Of a stretch of 64,000 bases of DNA, positions 16,286 to 24,734 are shown piece after piece (position 1 is the first letter of the stretch; every line of letters starts with the position of its first letter). The notes beneath the pieces are model-generated. The model ran no database searches. It worked only from the letters and a program-made list of their open reading frames with translations, and was not told the DNA's origin. Position numbers and translations under genes: made by a program. The stretch is from CALBPI01 sp039027435 (GTDB lineage Bacteria; Pseudomonadota; Gammaproteobacteria; Steroidobacterales; Woeseiaceae): the NCBI GenBank assembly GCA_039027435.1, contig JBCCKF010000010.1, forward strand, positions 1 through 64,000, in the 5' to 3' direction.

Positions 16286-17389
16286 ATGAGTGACTCCGAC
16301 AAGACGCAGGCTTTGAGTGAGGTCAGGGTGGCGATCGATGCCATCGACGCTGAGATTCAGACGCTGATTGCGCGCCGGGCCAAGCTCGCTCAGCAGGTCG
16401 GCATCGCCAAGCGAGATGCGCCCGACAATTCCGGTTTCTACCGTGCGGACCGAGAGGCACAGGTGCTTCGCCAGGTCATTGAGCGCAACAAGGGGCCACT
16501 GTCCGATGAGGAAATTGTGCGGCTTTTTCGCGAGATCATGTCCGCCTGTCTCGCGCAGCAGGCGCCGTTGAAGATTGCTTATCTCGGACCTGCAGGCACG
16601 TTTACCCAGAGCGCTGCGCTAAAGCACTTCGGCCATTCGATTAACGATTTGCCGTTCGCCACGATCGATCAGGTATTTCATGAGGTTGAAGCGGGTGATG
16701 CCGATTTCGGTGTTGTCCCGATCGAGAACTCAACCGAAGGAACCGTCAATCACACGCTCGACCTGTTCGTGAGCTCGCCGCTGAAGATTTGCGGTGAAAT
16801 CGAGATTCCGATCGAGCAGCACCTGTTGGGGAGTGAGGGGCAGACGCTGGAGGGCATTCAGCGCATTTGCGCCCATCAACAATCGCTGGCGCAATGTCGA
16901 GGGTGGCTCCGTGAGCATCTACCGAAAGTCGAGCTCATCAGCCTCAGCAGCAACGCTGCAGGAGCGCGCAGGGCGCGTGACGAGGCCGGTACCGCCGCGA
17001 TTGCGGGGCAAGCCGCAGCAGATGTATACAGTTTGAAGAAGCTCGTCTCCAATATTGAAGACCGGGCCGATAACACCACGCGCTTCCTGGTTTTAGGTAA
17101 GAAGCTCCTGCCACCGAGCGGCGACGACAAGACGGCGTTGCTGTTGTCGGCTAACCAGTCGGATGGCGCCGGTGCCTTGTATCGCCTGCTAACGCCGTTG
17201 TCGGATGCGGGTGTCAACATGAGCCGCATCGAGTCTCGACCGTCTCGACGGGGGGTCTGGGATTATGTGTTTTTCATCGATCTCGATGGTCATCCCGATG
17301 ACGACAACGTGAAGGCGGCTGTCGAGGCCATGGAACCCGTCGCGTCGTTGTGTCGGATCATCGGAGCGTATCCGCGCGCGGTTCTTTAG
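16286..17389 (+). CDS. pheA: Bifunctional chorismate mutase/prephenate dehydratase
   Basis: Start taken at ATG 16286 (MSDSDKTQ); 367 residues. Residues ~10-95 are an AroQ chorismate mutase (LSEVRVAIDAIDAEIQTLIARRAKLAQQVG). The prephenate dehydratase follows (IAYLGPAGTFTQSAA, VVPIENSTEGTVNHTLDLF, and a TRFLVLG motif with the catalytic Thr). The C-terminal ACT domain contains a phenylalanine-binding type GALYRLLTPLSDAGVNMSRIESRP. It makes phenylpyruvate. No phe attenuator is visible upstream, and the close spacing (13 bases from serA, two bases to aroA) argues for operon transcription. Confidence 0.96.
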   Translation: MSDSDKTQALSEVRVAIDAIDAEIQTLIARRAKLAQQVGIAKRDAPDNSGFYRADREAQVLRQVIERNKGPLSDEEIVRLFREIMSACLAQQAPLKIAYLGPAGTFTQSAALKHFGHSINDLPFATIDQVFHEVEAGDADFGVVPIENSTEGTVNHTLDLFVSSPLKICGEIEIPIEQHLLGSEGQTLEGIQRICAHQQSLAQCRGWLREHLPKVELISLSSNAAGARRARDEAGTAAIAGQAAADVYSLKKLVSNIEDRADNTTRFLVLGKKLLPPSGDDKTALLLSANQSDGAGALYRLLTPLSDAGVNMSRIESRPSRRGVWDYVFFIDLDGHPDDDNVKAAVEAMEPVASLCRIIGAYPRAVL

Positions 17390-17391
17390 CG

Positions 17392-18702
17392 ATGTCCCAG
17401 GTTCTGAAGAGTAGCCGGGCATCCATGCCGCTCGGCGGATCAATCCGTTTACCCGGAGATAAGTCGGTTTCGCACCGATCCTTGATGTTTTCGGCGCTCG
17501 CAGACGGCATTTCCAAAATCGAAGGATTGCTCGAAGGAGAGGACTGTAAGGCGACGCGCAGGGCGCTGGAGCGCATGGGCGTCAGGATCGAACAGGATAG
17601 TGACGATCTGTATACAGTATACGGAGTGGGTCTTAAGGGGCTCCAGGAACCTGACGGCCCATTGGATATGGGCAATGCCGGCACGGGTATGCGCCTGTTC
17701 TGCGGTCTGCTTGCCGGTCAGGATTTCGATAGCGAACTCATCGGGGACGAGTCACTTTCCGTGCGACCCATGGCGAGAGTGGCGGCCCCCCTGAACGCAA
17801 TGGGTGCCAGTATCCGGACCACCGATGGACACGCACCCATAAGAATCAATGCATTAGAGGGTGAGCTTTCTTCGTTTTCGTATGAACTCCCGGTCGCGAG
17901 CGCACAGCTAAAGAGTGCACTATTGATTGCAGGATTGTATGCAGTTGGCCCGGTGTCTGTGGTGGAACCGGCGGTAAGCCGAGACCACACGGAGAGGATG
18001 CTCAGTGCGATGGGTGTCAGCGTCGAATCAGCAGGAGACACCGTTACGTTGACACCGCCCAAGCGGCTCAATCCGGTTGATATACAGGTACCAGCGGACT
18101 TGTCTTCAGCGGCATTCTTTCTTGTAGCTGCATCGATCGTGCCGCGAAGTAGCGTTATTTTGCAACAAATTGGCATCAATCCAACCAGGGATGGTGTGCT
18201 GAAGATTCTCGAAATGATGGGCGCGAATATTCGACAGTTGAACCCCCGAATGTGTGGCGGCGAGCCGGTTGCTGACCTTCACGTCTCCGGGACACAGCTG
18301 AAAGCAGTACACGTCACAGAGGAACTCGTCCCTCTCGCCATCGACGAGTTCCCAGTGTTGTTCGTCGCGGCTTCTGTCGCCGAGGGCGTTAGCCGATTTG
18401 ACGGTCTTGCCGAGCTTCGGCACAAGGAAAGTGACCGCATAGCTGCAATGACCACGGGTCTGCGAACGCTCGGTGTGAACGTGGAAGAGGGGCCGGACTG
18501 GGTCGAAATCACGGGTGGCACGCTCACAGGGGGGCGGGTCGATAGCTTCCATGATCACAGAATCGCTATGGCGTTTGCTGTCGCAGGGGCTGTGGCGGAC
18601 GACGTGGTAGAGGTCGAGCGACCCGAGAACATCGCTACGTCTTTTCCGGATTTTCAGGTACTTGCAGTCGAATGTGGTCTGAGTGTCGAGATTTTTCGAT
18701 GA
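17392..18702 (+). CDS. aroA: 3-phosphoshikimate 1-carboxyvinyltransferase (EPSP synthase)
   Basis: Start at ATG 17392, two bases after the pheA stop; 436 residues. Motifs: LPGDKSVSHRSLMFSALADG with the phosphate-binding lysine, MGNAGTGMRLFCGLLAG, SAQLKSALLIAGL, and ESDRIAAMTTGLRTLG. It condenses shikimate 3-phosphate with phosphoenolpyruvate. The G-A pattern in GNAGTGMRL is Gly-Thr-Gly; class I/II assignment for herbicide sensitivity is not attempted. No tyrA or hisC copy lies between pheA and aroA, unlike Pseudomonas. The coding sequence contains a 13-base stretch identical to the GntR-promoter palindrome at 40988-41000. Confidence 0.96.
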   Translation: MSQVLKSSRASMPLGGSIRLPGDKSVSHRSLMFSALADGISKIEGLLEGEDCKATRRALERMGVRIEQDSDDLYTVYGVGLKGLQEPDGPLDMGNAGTGMRLFCGLLAGQDFDSELIGDESLSVRPMARVAAPLNAMGASIRTTDGHAPIRINALEGELSSFSYELPVASAQLKSALLIAGLYAVGPVSVVEPAVSRDHTERMLSAMGVSVESAGDTVTLTPPKRLNPVDIQVPADLSSAAFFLVAASIVPRSSVILQQIGINPTRDGVLKILEMMGANIRQLNPRMCGGEPVADLHVSGTQLKAVHVTEELVPLAIDEFPVLFVAASVAEGVSRFDGLAELRHKESDRIAAMTTGLRTLGVNVEEGPDWVEITGGTLTGGRVDSFHDHRIAMAFAVAGAVADDVVEVERPENIATSFPDFQVLAVECGLSVEIFR

Positions 18703-19409
18703 GTGACGCGCGGGTCATAACGATCGATGGCCCCAGCGGATCGGGCAAAGGGACGACGGCTGCGCGCTTAGCACAGGCACTGGATTGGCACTTACTTGAT
18801 TCGGGCGCCCTGTACAGATTGACAGGCCTTGCCGCGATCAGACTCGGCGTTGACCTTGCCGAAACCGACCGCTTGGCGGCAATTGCCCGCGATCTCAGTG
18901 TGCAGTTCACGCCTCTGGGCGATGAGCAGCAGATTTTTCTAGATGGGCAGGAAGTCACGCTGGATATCCGCACCGAGAAGATCGGTGACGCTGCCTCCAA
19001 GGTCGCAGCATTGCAGCCGGTCAGAGATGCCCTTCTTGAGCGCCAGAGAGCTTTCGCTACCCCGCCCGGACTTGTGGCAGATGGCCGAGATATGGGCACG
19101 GTGGTTTTCCCTGGCTCCAGACTGAAAATCTATCTGACTGCGAGCGCCGAAGAACGGGCTCAAAGACGGTATAAGCAGTTGTTAGACAAGAATTTTGATG
19201 TTAATCTCCGCGCACTTTTGACGGACATCGAGCGGCGGGATGCACGCGATCAAGCGCGAGAGGCTGCCCCTCTGAGACCTGCGGATGACGCGGTGATCAT
19301 CGATTCGTCGAATTTGGACATCAACACCGTGGTTGCAAAGATTCTCGAACTGAAGAGCCTTCGGTTTGAAGACGGGGTGACCGGCGGCGACGAAGTCCCG
19401 AGCGACTGA
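18699..19409 (+). CDS. cmk: Cytidylate kinase
   Basis: The ATG at 18699 overlaps the aroA TGA by four bases. The 236-residue kinase has the P-loop DGPSGSGKGTTAARLAQ, LDSGALYRLTGLAA, VADGRDMGTVVFP and the lid RAQRRYKQL. It phosphorylates CMP and dCMP. The C-terminal ~15 residues (EDGVTGGDEVPSD) extend beyond the usual end and are probably disordered. A hairpin terminator follows within 80 bases, separating cmk from rpsA. Confidence 0.95.
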   Translation: MSDARVITIDGPSGSGKGTTAARLAQALDWHLLDSGALYRLTGLAAIRLGVDLAETDRLAAIARDLSVQFTPLGDEQQIFLDGQEVTLDIRTEKIGDAASKVAALQPVRDALLERQRAFATPPGLVADGRDMGTVVFPGSRLKIYLTASAEERAQRRYKQLLDKNFDVNLRALLTDIERRDARDQAREAAPLRPADDAVIIDSSNLDINTVVAKILELKSLRFEDGVTGGDEVPSD

Positions 19410-19460
19410 TAGACCGGAAACTCCAGTCTGTAAACAGCGTTTGAATAATGATTTTTGGTT

Positions 19461-19487
19461 GCACCGCCAGGAGCGCGGTGCATTTTT
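19461..19487 (+). terminator. Rho-independent terminator/attenuator between cmk and rpsA
   Basis: GCACCGC (19461-19467) pairs with GCGGTGC (19475-19481) with a 7-base loop, followed by ATTTTTCG. It lies 52 bases after cmk and 93 before rpsA, so it ends the gyrA-cmk operon or attenuates readthrough into rpsA. The rpsA promoter itself is not obvious. Confidence 0.8.
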
Positions 19488-19573
19488 CGTGGTAACACGT
19501 CAGTGCAGGAAGCACCGGACGTCTACTCAATTCAACACAAGGTGCTGCCTTCGGGTGGCTTGGTTCCAACAAC

Positions 19574-21256
19574 ATGTCTGAAAGTTTTGCTCAACTCTTT
19601 GAAGAAAGCCTCGCGAGTCAACAAATCACTCCGGGGACCATTCTTAACGGTACGGTCATCGAGGTTAACTCCGATGTCGTCATCGTAAACGCCGGTCTGA
19701 AGTCTGAGGCCGTCATTCCTGTCGAACAGTTCCGTAACGAAAGCGGTGAGGTCGAGGTCAACGAAGGTGACGTCGTCGAGGTTGCACTGGATGCCGTCGA
19801 AGATGGCTTCGGAGAAACCCGTCTCTCGCGCGAGAAAGCGAAACGCGCTCGCACCTGGACGCGACTGGAAAAAGCATTCGAAGCTAGTGAAATCGTCAAC
19901 GGCGTGATCAACGGTCGCGTTAAAGGTGGTTTCACGGTAGAAATCGAGAACGTCCGCGCATTCTTGCCGGGCTCGCTCGTCGATGTACGCCCGGTTCGCG
20001 ACCCGTCGTATCTCGAAGGCAAAGTTCTCGAATTCAAAGTGATCAAACTCGACCAGCAGCGTAACAACGTGGTGGTATCCCGCCGCGCGGTAGTCGAGGA
20101 AGAGTACAGCGCAGAACGCGAAGAGCTCCTCAAGAGCTTGCAGGAAGGCAATACCGTCAAAGGTATTGTCAAAAACCTCACAGACTACGGTGCGTTTGTT
20201 GATCTTGGCGGCATCGACGGTTTGCTGCACATCACCGACATGGCGTGGAAACGCGTCAAGCACCCATCTGAGGTCGTCTCTGTTGGTGAAGAGATCGACG
20301 TGAAGATCCTGAAGTTCGATCGCGAGCGTCAACGTGTTTCTCTGGGTATCAAGCAGCTGGGTGCGGATCCGTGGCAGAACATTGCGCGTCGCTACCCGCC
20401 CAACACCCGCCTGTTCGGTAAGGTCACCAACATTGCGGACTATGGTTGCTTTGTGGAGATCGAAGAGGGCGTTGAAGGTCTGGTTCACGTCTCTGAGATG
20501 GATTGGACGAACAAGAACGTCAACCCGCAGAAGGTGGTTCACCTTGGTGAGGAAGTTGAGGTTATGGTCCTCGAGATTGACGAAGATCGTCGTCGCATCT
20601 CTCTCGGCATCAAGCAATGCAAGTCGAACCCATGGGCCGAATTCGGCTCAATGTTCAACCGTGGCGATCGCGTCAAAGGCCAAATCAAGTCGATTACCGA
20701 CTTTGGCATTTTCATCGGCCTTGACGGTGGTATCGACGGGCTCGTGCACTTGTCTGACCTGTCCTGGGACGACAACGGCGATGACTCGGTCCGCAATTAC
20801 CAGAAAGGTCAGGAAGTCGAGGCGGTCGTTCTCGCTATTGATTCGGAGCGCGAACGCATCTCACTCGGTATCAAGCAACTGGATCGCGATCCGCTCTCAG
20901 CCTGGATGGCCGAGAATCCGAAAGGCAGCGTCGTTACCGGCACGATTACCGAGGTTGACGCTCGCGGCGCCTTGGTCGATCTCGGAGACGGTTTGATCGG
21001 GTCGCTGCGCGCATCGGAATTGTCTCGTGAGCGCGTCGAGGATGCTCGAACGGTACTGAAAGTGGGTGAAGAAGTGGAAGCGCGCTTCACGGGAGTCGAT
21101 CGCAAGAACCGCAGTATTGCACTGTCGATTAAGGCGAAGGAGTTCCACGAAGAAGCCGAGGCTTTGCAGAGCTACCAGTCAGAGTCCGCTGCTTCTGGTG
21201 GCGCCACCACGCTGGGCGATCTCCTCAAAGAGAAGATGACCGGCGGAAACGACTAA
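19574..21256 (+). CDS. rpsA: 30S ribosomal protein S1
   Basis: A 560-residue protein with six S1 (OB-fold) repeats; the repeated end motif SLGIKQL/SLGIKQC occurs four times and marks domains 3 to 6, while domains 1 and 2 (TPGTILNGTVIEVNSDVVIVNAG; VNGVINGRVKGGFTVEIENV) are the ribosome-docking type. It recruits mRNA to the 30S subunit. Length (557 in E. coli) fits. Like other S1 genes it lacks a strong Shine-Dalgarno, in line with autoregulation. Downstream lies ihfB, as in most gammaproteobacteria. Confidence 0.98.
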   Translation: MSESFAQLFEESLASQQITPGTILNGTVIEVNSDVVIVNAGLKSEAVIPVEQFRNESGEVEVNEGDVVEVALDAVEDGFGETRLSREKAKRARTWTRLEKAFEASEIVNGVINGRVKGGFTVEIENVRAFLPGSLVDVRPVRDPSYLEGKVLEFKVIKLDQQRNNVVVSRRAVVEEEYSAEREELLKSLQEGNTVKGIVKNLTDYGAFVDLGGIDGLLHITDMAWKRVKHPSEVVSVGEEIDVKILKFDRERQRVSLGIKQLGADPWQNIARRYPPNTRLFGKVTNIADYGCFVEIEEGVEGLVHVSEMDWTNKNVNPQKVVHLGEEVEVMVLEIDEDRRRISLGIKQCKSNPWAEFGSMFNRGDRVKGQIKSITDFGIFIGLDGGIDGLVHLSDLSWDDNGDDSVRNYQKGQEVEAVVLAIDSERERISLGIKQLDRDPLSAWMAENPKGSVVTGTITEVDARGALVDLGDGLIGSLRASELSRERVEDARTVLKVGEEVEARFTGVDRKNRSIALSIKAKEFHEEAEALQSYQSESAASGGATTLGDLLKEKMTGGND

Positions 21257-21335
21257 TCGGTCTGGGCGGGCTGGCTGCGTAAATCGTGGCCAGCTCGCTT
21301 GTCCCCGGCTCGGTTCGCGCTTAATATAGCGACCG

Positions 21336-21638
21336 ATGACTAAGTCGGAACTCATTGAATTAATTGCTCGCAAGCAAAGACACCTTCCCGCGAAGGACGT
21401 CGAACTTGCTGTCAAGCATTTGCTTGAGCTCATGAGCGATTCACTGTCACACGGAGACCGCATCGAGATTCGCGGCTTCGGTAGTTTTTCTTTGCATTTC
21501 CGTCCCCCTCGGCAGGGACGCAATCCAAAGACGGGCGCTGCTGTTGCGCTGTCGGGCAAGCACGTTCCTCACTTCAAGCCGGGCAAGGATCTTCGGGATC
21601 GCGTGAACGCCGGGCGCCACCTCGCTATAAAGAGCTGA
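21336..21638 (+). CDS. ihfB: Integration host factor subunit beta
   Basis: A 100-residue HU/IHF-fold protein starting MTKSELIELIARKQ, with RIEIRGFGSFSLHFRPPRQGRNPKTG spanning the DNA-bending arm and its conserved Pro. The RGFGSFSL and the RNPKTG motifs together with the rpsA neighbour identify the beta subunit. It pairs with IHF-alpha, encoded at 31703 in the same window. The stop codon lies inside a hairpin (AGAGCT 21631-21636 with AGCTCT 21644-21649). Confidence 0.97.
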   Translation: MTKSELIELIARKQRHLPAKDVELAVKHLLELMSDSLSHGDRIEIRGFGSFSLHFRPPRQGRNPKTGAAVALSGKHVPHFKPGKDLRDRVNAGRHLAIKS

Positions 21639-21651
21639 GCAGCAGCTCTGC

Positions 21652-21673
21652 CACTGGCTTAAGTTAACCAGTG
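21652..21673 (+). promoter_or_regulatory. Hairpin enclosing the lapA start codon
   Basis: CACTGG (21652-21657) is complementary to CCAGTG (21668-21673), and the GTG start of lapA (21671-21673) is inside the 3' arm. No Shine-Dalgarno precedes it and a stop codon at 21665 rules out an earlier in-frame start. It may hold lapA translation low. Confidence 0.4.
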
Positions 21674-21967
21674 ATTCAGCGGATCATCACCATCGTTGTC
21701 TTGATCGCCGTCGCGCTACTCGCGGCTGTATTCGCGTCGGTCAACACGGCCGTCGTCGAGGTCGATCTGCTTTACGCAGTTTATGAGCTGCCGAAGTCGC
21801 TCATCATTATCGGCGCCATGGTCGTCGGTGTGCTGGTTGGGCTCTTGTGCGCATCGCTTGTGCTGGTACGTGTATTCAATGATCGAAGGCGACTCAGGAA
21901 AGCGCTGCGAGTATCCGAGGCCGAGGTGAAGAGCCTGCGCAGCCTGCCGCTGCAAGATGCCAACTGA
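21671..21967 (+). CDS. lapA: LapA-domain inner-membrane protein
   Basis: A 98-residue protein with two membrane helices (IITIVVLIAVALLAAVFA and LIIIGAMVVGVLVGLLCASL) joined by a short periplasmic loop containing NTAVVEVDLL, then a cytoplasmic helical tail (RVFNDRRRLRKALRVSEAEVKSL). This is the DUF1049/LapA layout. LapA works with LapB in controlling LpxC proteolysis and lipopolysaccharide assembly. The start codon is GTG. Its last four codons overlap the start of lapB. Confidence 0.92.
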   Translation: MIQRIITIVVLIAVALLAAVFASVNTAVVEVDLLYAVYELPKSLIIIGAMVVGVLVGLLCASLVLVRVFNDRRRLRKALRVSEAEVKSLRSLPLQDAN

Positions 21968-23171
21968 CGGCCTAGAACAAATCCTGCTATTGGCGGGCCT
22001 GTTCCTGCTGTTGGCGGCGGCCGGATTTCTTTTTGGTCGCTTTGGCGGGGAGGATCTGGACGAGCCTCGGGTTCAGCCGCTCAATTCTGAGTATCTGAAG
22101 GGGCTTAATTTCCTGCTTAACGATCAGAACGACCAGGCACTCGAGCATTTCTTGCGCCTCGTCCAGGTCGATGATCAGACCATTGAGACTCACTTTGCTT
22201 TAGGCAGCCTGTTTCGACGACGAGGAGAGGTCGATAGGGCGATCCGTGTCCACCAGAACATTATTGCCCGTCCGAATCTCGCCAAGGGTCAGCGAGACCA
22301 AGCCTTGTTTTCACTGGCCCGCGATTACCTGCACGCAGGGCTTCTTGATCGGGCTGAGAATCTTTTTGCACAGCTCGCTGAAGGCCCGAATCACCGCCTT
22401 GAGAGTCTGCAGCACCTATGTCGCATCTACGAGCAGGAAAGCGAGTGGGAAAACGCGGTGGTAGCGGCTCGACAATTGGAAGCCGCCAAGGTTGATGGGG
22501 CTGCGGCCCAACTGAGCAACTACTACTGCGAGCTTGCAAGAATCGCTCTCGATGGTGGTGATGTCGCCAAGGCACGGGAGTACGTCAGGCTCTCGCAGGC
22601 AAGGCGTCAGCGACTGACTCGTGGGGCGATTCTTCGCGGTGAGATTGCGCTTCAACAAGGGGATGAGGCGCTTGCCACCAAGCTTTTTCGCCAGGTGCTT
22701 GCGCAAGATGGCATCTATCTCATCGAGCTTCTGCCGCAGCTGCAGTCGATGTTTGAGGGCAACGAGCGACGGCTCGATGAAGTATTGAACGATATCGTTT
22801 CAGAAAGAGCAGATGCCAAAGAGGAGATCGCCAGGGCCGCTTTGCATCATCCGTCGGTTCGTAGTCCTTTCATCGATGAGTGCGTGCGCCAGTATATCTT
22901 GTCGGACGAAGTGCTCAGCAGCTTCGTCGATACGCGCCAACTGATTGAGGGCGTCACGGGCGAGGTCGCTACCGCCGCCATTGAACAGTTACGCACTGCG
23001 ATGGCAAGGCTTGCTGCGGGCGCCCCGCGTTATCGCTGTAATCAGTGCGGTTTCGCGTCACGGCAGCTGCTCTGGCAGTGCCCGGGCTGTCGAAACTGGG
23101 AAAGTTTCCGTCCCATCGAAAAGGTGCAGTTCGATACGTTGTTAGGCGCCGACGGAGACGTCAATTATTGA
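21957..23171 (+). CDS. lapB: Lipopolysaccharide assembly protein LapB
   Basis: The 404-residue protein has an N-terminal membrane anchor (ILLLAGLFLLLAAAGFLFG), a run of TPR helices (LKGLNFLLNDQNDQALEHFLRLVQVDDQ and onward), and a C-terminal rubredoxin-like metal site with CNQCG and CPGCRNW. This is the LapB/YciM architecture; it acts as adaptor for FtsH-mediated turnover of LpxC and so balances lipopolysaccharide with phospholipid. It overlaps lapA by 11 bases, and a terminator follows directly. Confidence 0.95.
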   Translation: MPTDGLEQILLLAGLFLLLAAAGFLFGRFGGEDLDEPRVQPLNSEYLKGLNFLLNDQNDQALEHFLRLVQVDDQTIETHFALGSLFRRRGEVDRAIRVHQNIIARPNLAKGQRDQALFSLARDYLHAGLLDRAENLFAQLAEGPNHRLESLQHLCRIYEQESEWENAVVAARQLEAAKVDGAAAQLSNYYCELARIALDGGDVAKAREYVRLSQARRQRLTRGAILRGEIALQQGDEALATKLFRQVLAQDGIYLIELLPQLQSMFEGNERRLDEVLNDIVSERADAKEEIARAALHHPSVRSPFIDECVRQYILSDEVLSSFVDTRQLIEGVTGEVATAAIEQLRTAMARLAAGAPRYRCNQCGFASRQLLWQCPGCRNWESFRPIEKVQFDTLLGADGDVNY

Positions 23172-23172
23172 C

Positions 23173-23197
23173 CACCGCTTTACGGCGGTGCGTTTTT
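23173..23197 (+). terminator. Rho-independent terminator after lapB
   Basis: CACCGC (23173-23178), a 6-base loop, GCGGTG (23185-23190), then CGTTTTTGCG. It begins two bases after the lapB stop codon. Confidence 0.85.
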
Positions 23198-23292
23198 GCG
23201 AATCCCTGCAAATTTATTGCTCAGCAAGTCAGTGCGCGACCCTAGAGGATTGCTCTGTCGGCATTCGCCGATATCACCAAGGGAGTAACGCC

Positions 23293-23577
23293 ATGCAAAA
23301 AACGCTGTTGATTGTCGTCGCAGTTCTTGTCCTCTTTTCCCAAGCCGCTTTAGCGGAGCCCGTCAACGTAAATAATGCGAGCGCGGAGCTCATCGCTGAG
23401 AACCTGGAAGGCGTTGGCATCACCAAGGCGCGTGCGATCGTTGCCTACCGCAATGCCAACGGCCCGTTCGCAACGCCGGAAGATCTGACACAAGTCACCG
23501 GGATTGGCCCCCGAACGATTGAGGCTAATCGCCACAACATCGTCGTCGCTGAGAGCACGTCGGATACCGACGAATAG
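23293..23577 (+). CDS. ComEA-like helix-hairpin-helix protein, exported
   Basis: Start at ATG 23293, which follows GGGAGT at good distance; the longer frame upstream runs through the terminator. The 94-residue product has a signal peptide (MQKTLLIVVAVLVLFSQAALA) and then tandem HhH motifs: VNVNNASAELIAENLEGVGITKARAIVAYRNANGPF and PEDLTQVTGIGPRTIEANR. This is the small ComEA family that binds double-stranded DNA in the periplasm; in naturally transformable bacteria it takes part in DNA uptake. Many gammaproteobacteria keep it without proven competence, so the role here is open. It stands alone between lapB and galU. Confidence 0.85.
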   Translation: MQKTLLIVVAVLVLFSQAALAEPVNVNNASAELIAENLEGVGITKARAIVAYRNANGPFATPEDLTQVTGIGPRTIEANRHNIVVAESTSDTDE

Positions 23578-23655
23578 CGGTCAGAAAATCGGGTGCCGCG
23601 TACCGGTATTGCTTGGGAAATTCGGTATCATCGTGACACGCAGTAGGAGTACGAA

Positions 23656-24531
23656 ATGCCGAAAGCTGTCCGAGTCGCCGTTTTCCCTGTAGCCGGGCGT
23701 GGTACCCGTTTCTTGCCGGCGACCAAAGCGAGCCCAAAGGAAATGCTCCCCGTCGTCGACAAGCCTCTGATCCAATACGCTGTGGAAGAGGCGGTCGCAG
23801 CCGGTGCGACGCGACTCGTTTTTGTCACAGGCGCCTCGAAACGCGCTATTGAAGATCATTTCGACAGCGATCCAGAACTCGAGCGGGCGCTTGAAGCGAG
23901 CAACAAACTGAAGCTGCTGGCAAGTGTGCGCGATATCGTGCCGGAGGGTGTGTCATGTATCTACATCCGACAAGGCGAGCCGCTCGGATTGGGCCACGCA
24001 GTCCTGTGCGCCCGACCGGCGGTGGGCGACGAGCCGTTCTTTGTCCATCTTGCGGACGATCTAATTGCCGGAGCGGAGCCGTGTCTTGGTGAGATGGCCG
24101 ATTATCGAGAGTCAAAAGGCGGTAACGTCAGCGTTCTCGGCGTGGAGACGGTGCCTCCGTCTCAAACGGCAAGCTACGGTATCGTTGATGTTGGAACGAA
24201 CGATGCAGCCACGGGCGGCCGCATCGAGTACATCGTCGAGAAGCCAGCCCCGGAGGATGCGCCATCCAACCTTGCGGTTGTCGGCAGATACCTGCTGGAG
24301 CCGACGATTTTCGAAAAACTCGAAAACACCGGACGAGGCGCTGGAGGAGAGATTCAGCTGACCGATGGCATCGCAGCGATGCTACAAGATCACTCGGTCC
24401 ACGCGATGCCATTTAGCGGAACGCGCTATGACTGCGGTAGTAAACTCGGGTATCTTCAAGCGACGGTGGAATTGGCACTGGCCCATCCGGAACTCGGCGA
24501 CCGATTCAGTGAGTACCTGAACAACCGATAA
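23656..24531 (+). CDS. galU: UTP-glucose-1-phosphate uridylyltransferase
   Basis: A 291-residue nucleotidyltransferase: VFPVAGRGTRFLPATKASPKEMLPVVDKPLIQYAVEEA holds the nucleotide loop and the catalytic Lys/Arg residues, GLGHAVLCA and LADDLI the metal-binding Asp, and YDCGSKLGYLQA the C-terminal signature. It makes UDP-glucose for polysaccharides and lipopolysaccharide. It has its own short intergenic region (78 bases) after the ComEA-like gene. The hairpin beyond the stop lacks T residues on this strand and mainly ends tRNA-Asn. Confidence 0.96.
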   Translation: MPKAVRVAVFPVAGRGTRFLPATKASPKEMLPVVDKPLIQYAVEEAVAAGATRLVFVTGASKRAIEDHFDSDPELERALEASNKLKLLASVRDIVPEGVSCIYIRQGEPLGLGHAVLCARPAVGDEPFFVHLADDLIAGAEPCLGEMADYRESKGGNVSVLGVETVPPSQTASYGIVDVGTNDAATGGRIEYIVEKPAPEDAPSNLAVVGRYLLEPTIFEKLENTGRGAGGEIQLTDGIAAMLQDHSVHAMPFSGTRYDCGSKLGYLQATVELALAHPELGDRFSEYLNNR

Positions 24532-24552
24532 CCGCTGTCGAGTCCAGTTCAG

Positions 24553-24579
24553 AAAAAAAGGCCCGCAAAAGCGGGCCTT
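24553..24579 (-). terminator. Rho-independent terminator of tRNA-Asn
   Basis: GGCCCGC (24560-24566), loop AAAA, GCGGGCC (24571-24577); on the minus strand a run of seven T (complement of 24553-24559) follows. It lies 8 bases beyond the tRNA CCA end. It may act weakly for galU on the plus strand. Confidence 0.85.
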
Positions 24580-24587
24580 ATGATGAC

Positions 24588-24663
<76 letters not shown>

Positions 24664-24689
24664 AGCGTCCCCTGATCAGGGAGCCGCGA

Positions 24690-24718
24690 ATTCTGGCGAA
24701 CGTCCTGAGACAAGTCAA
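24690..24718 (-). promoter_or_regulatory. Promoter of tRNA-Asn
   Basis: On the minus strand TTGACT (24718-24713), a 17-base spacer and CAGAAT (24695-24690) are followed by a GC-rich discriminator (TCGCGG) typical of stable-RNA promoters. The tRNA starts 26 bases after the -10. A perfect 12-bp palindrome CCCTGATCAGGG lies in the leader at 24669-24680. Confidence 0.65.
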
Positions 24719-24734
24719 GAGAGGGTTTCAAGCA

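Noticed and set aside
17021..17034. TGTATACAGT inside pheA as a regulator site
   Set aside because: Only a partial match, in coding sequence, with no promoter nearby.
19532..20617. Long antisense frame opposite rpsA (361 codons)
   Set aside because: Shadow of a highly expressed, repetitive gene; no start signal or known domain.
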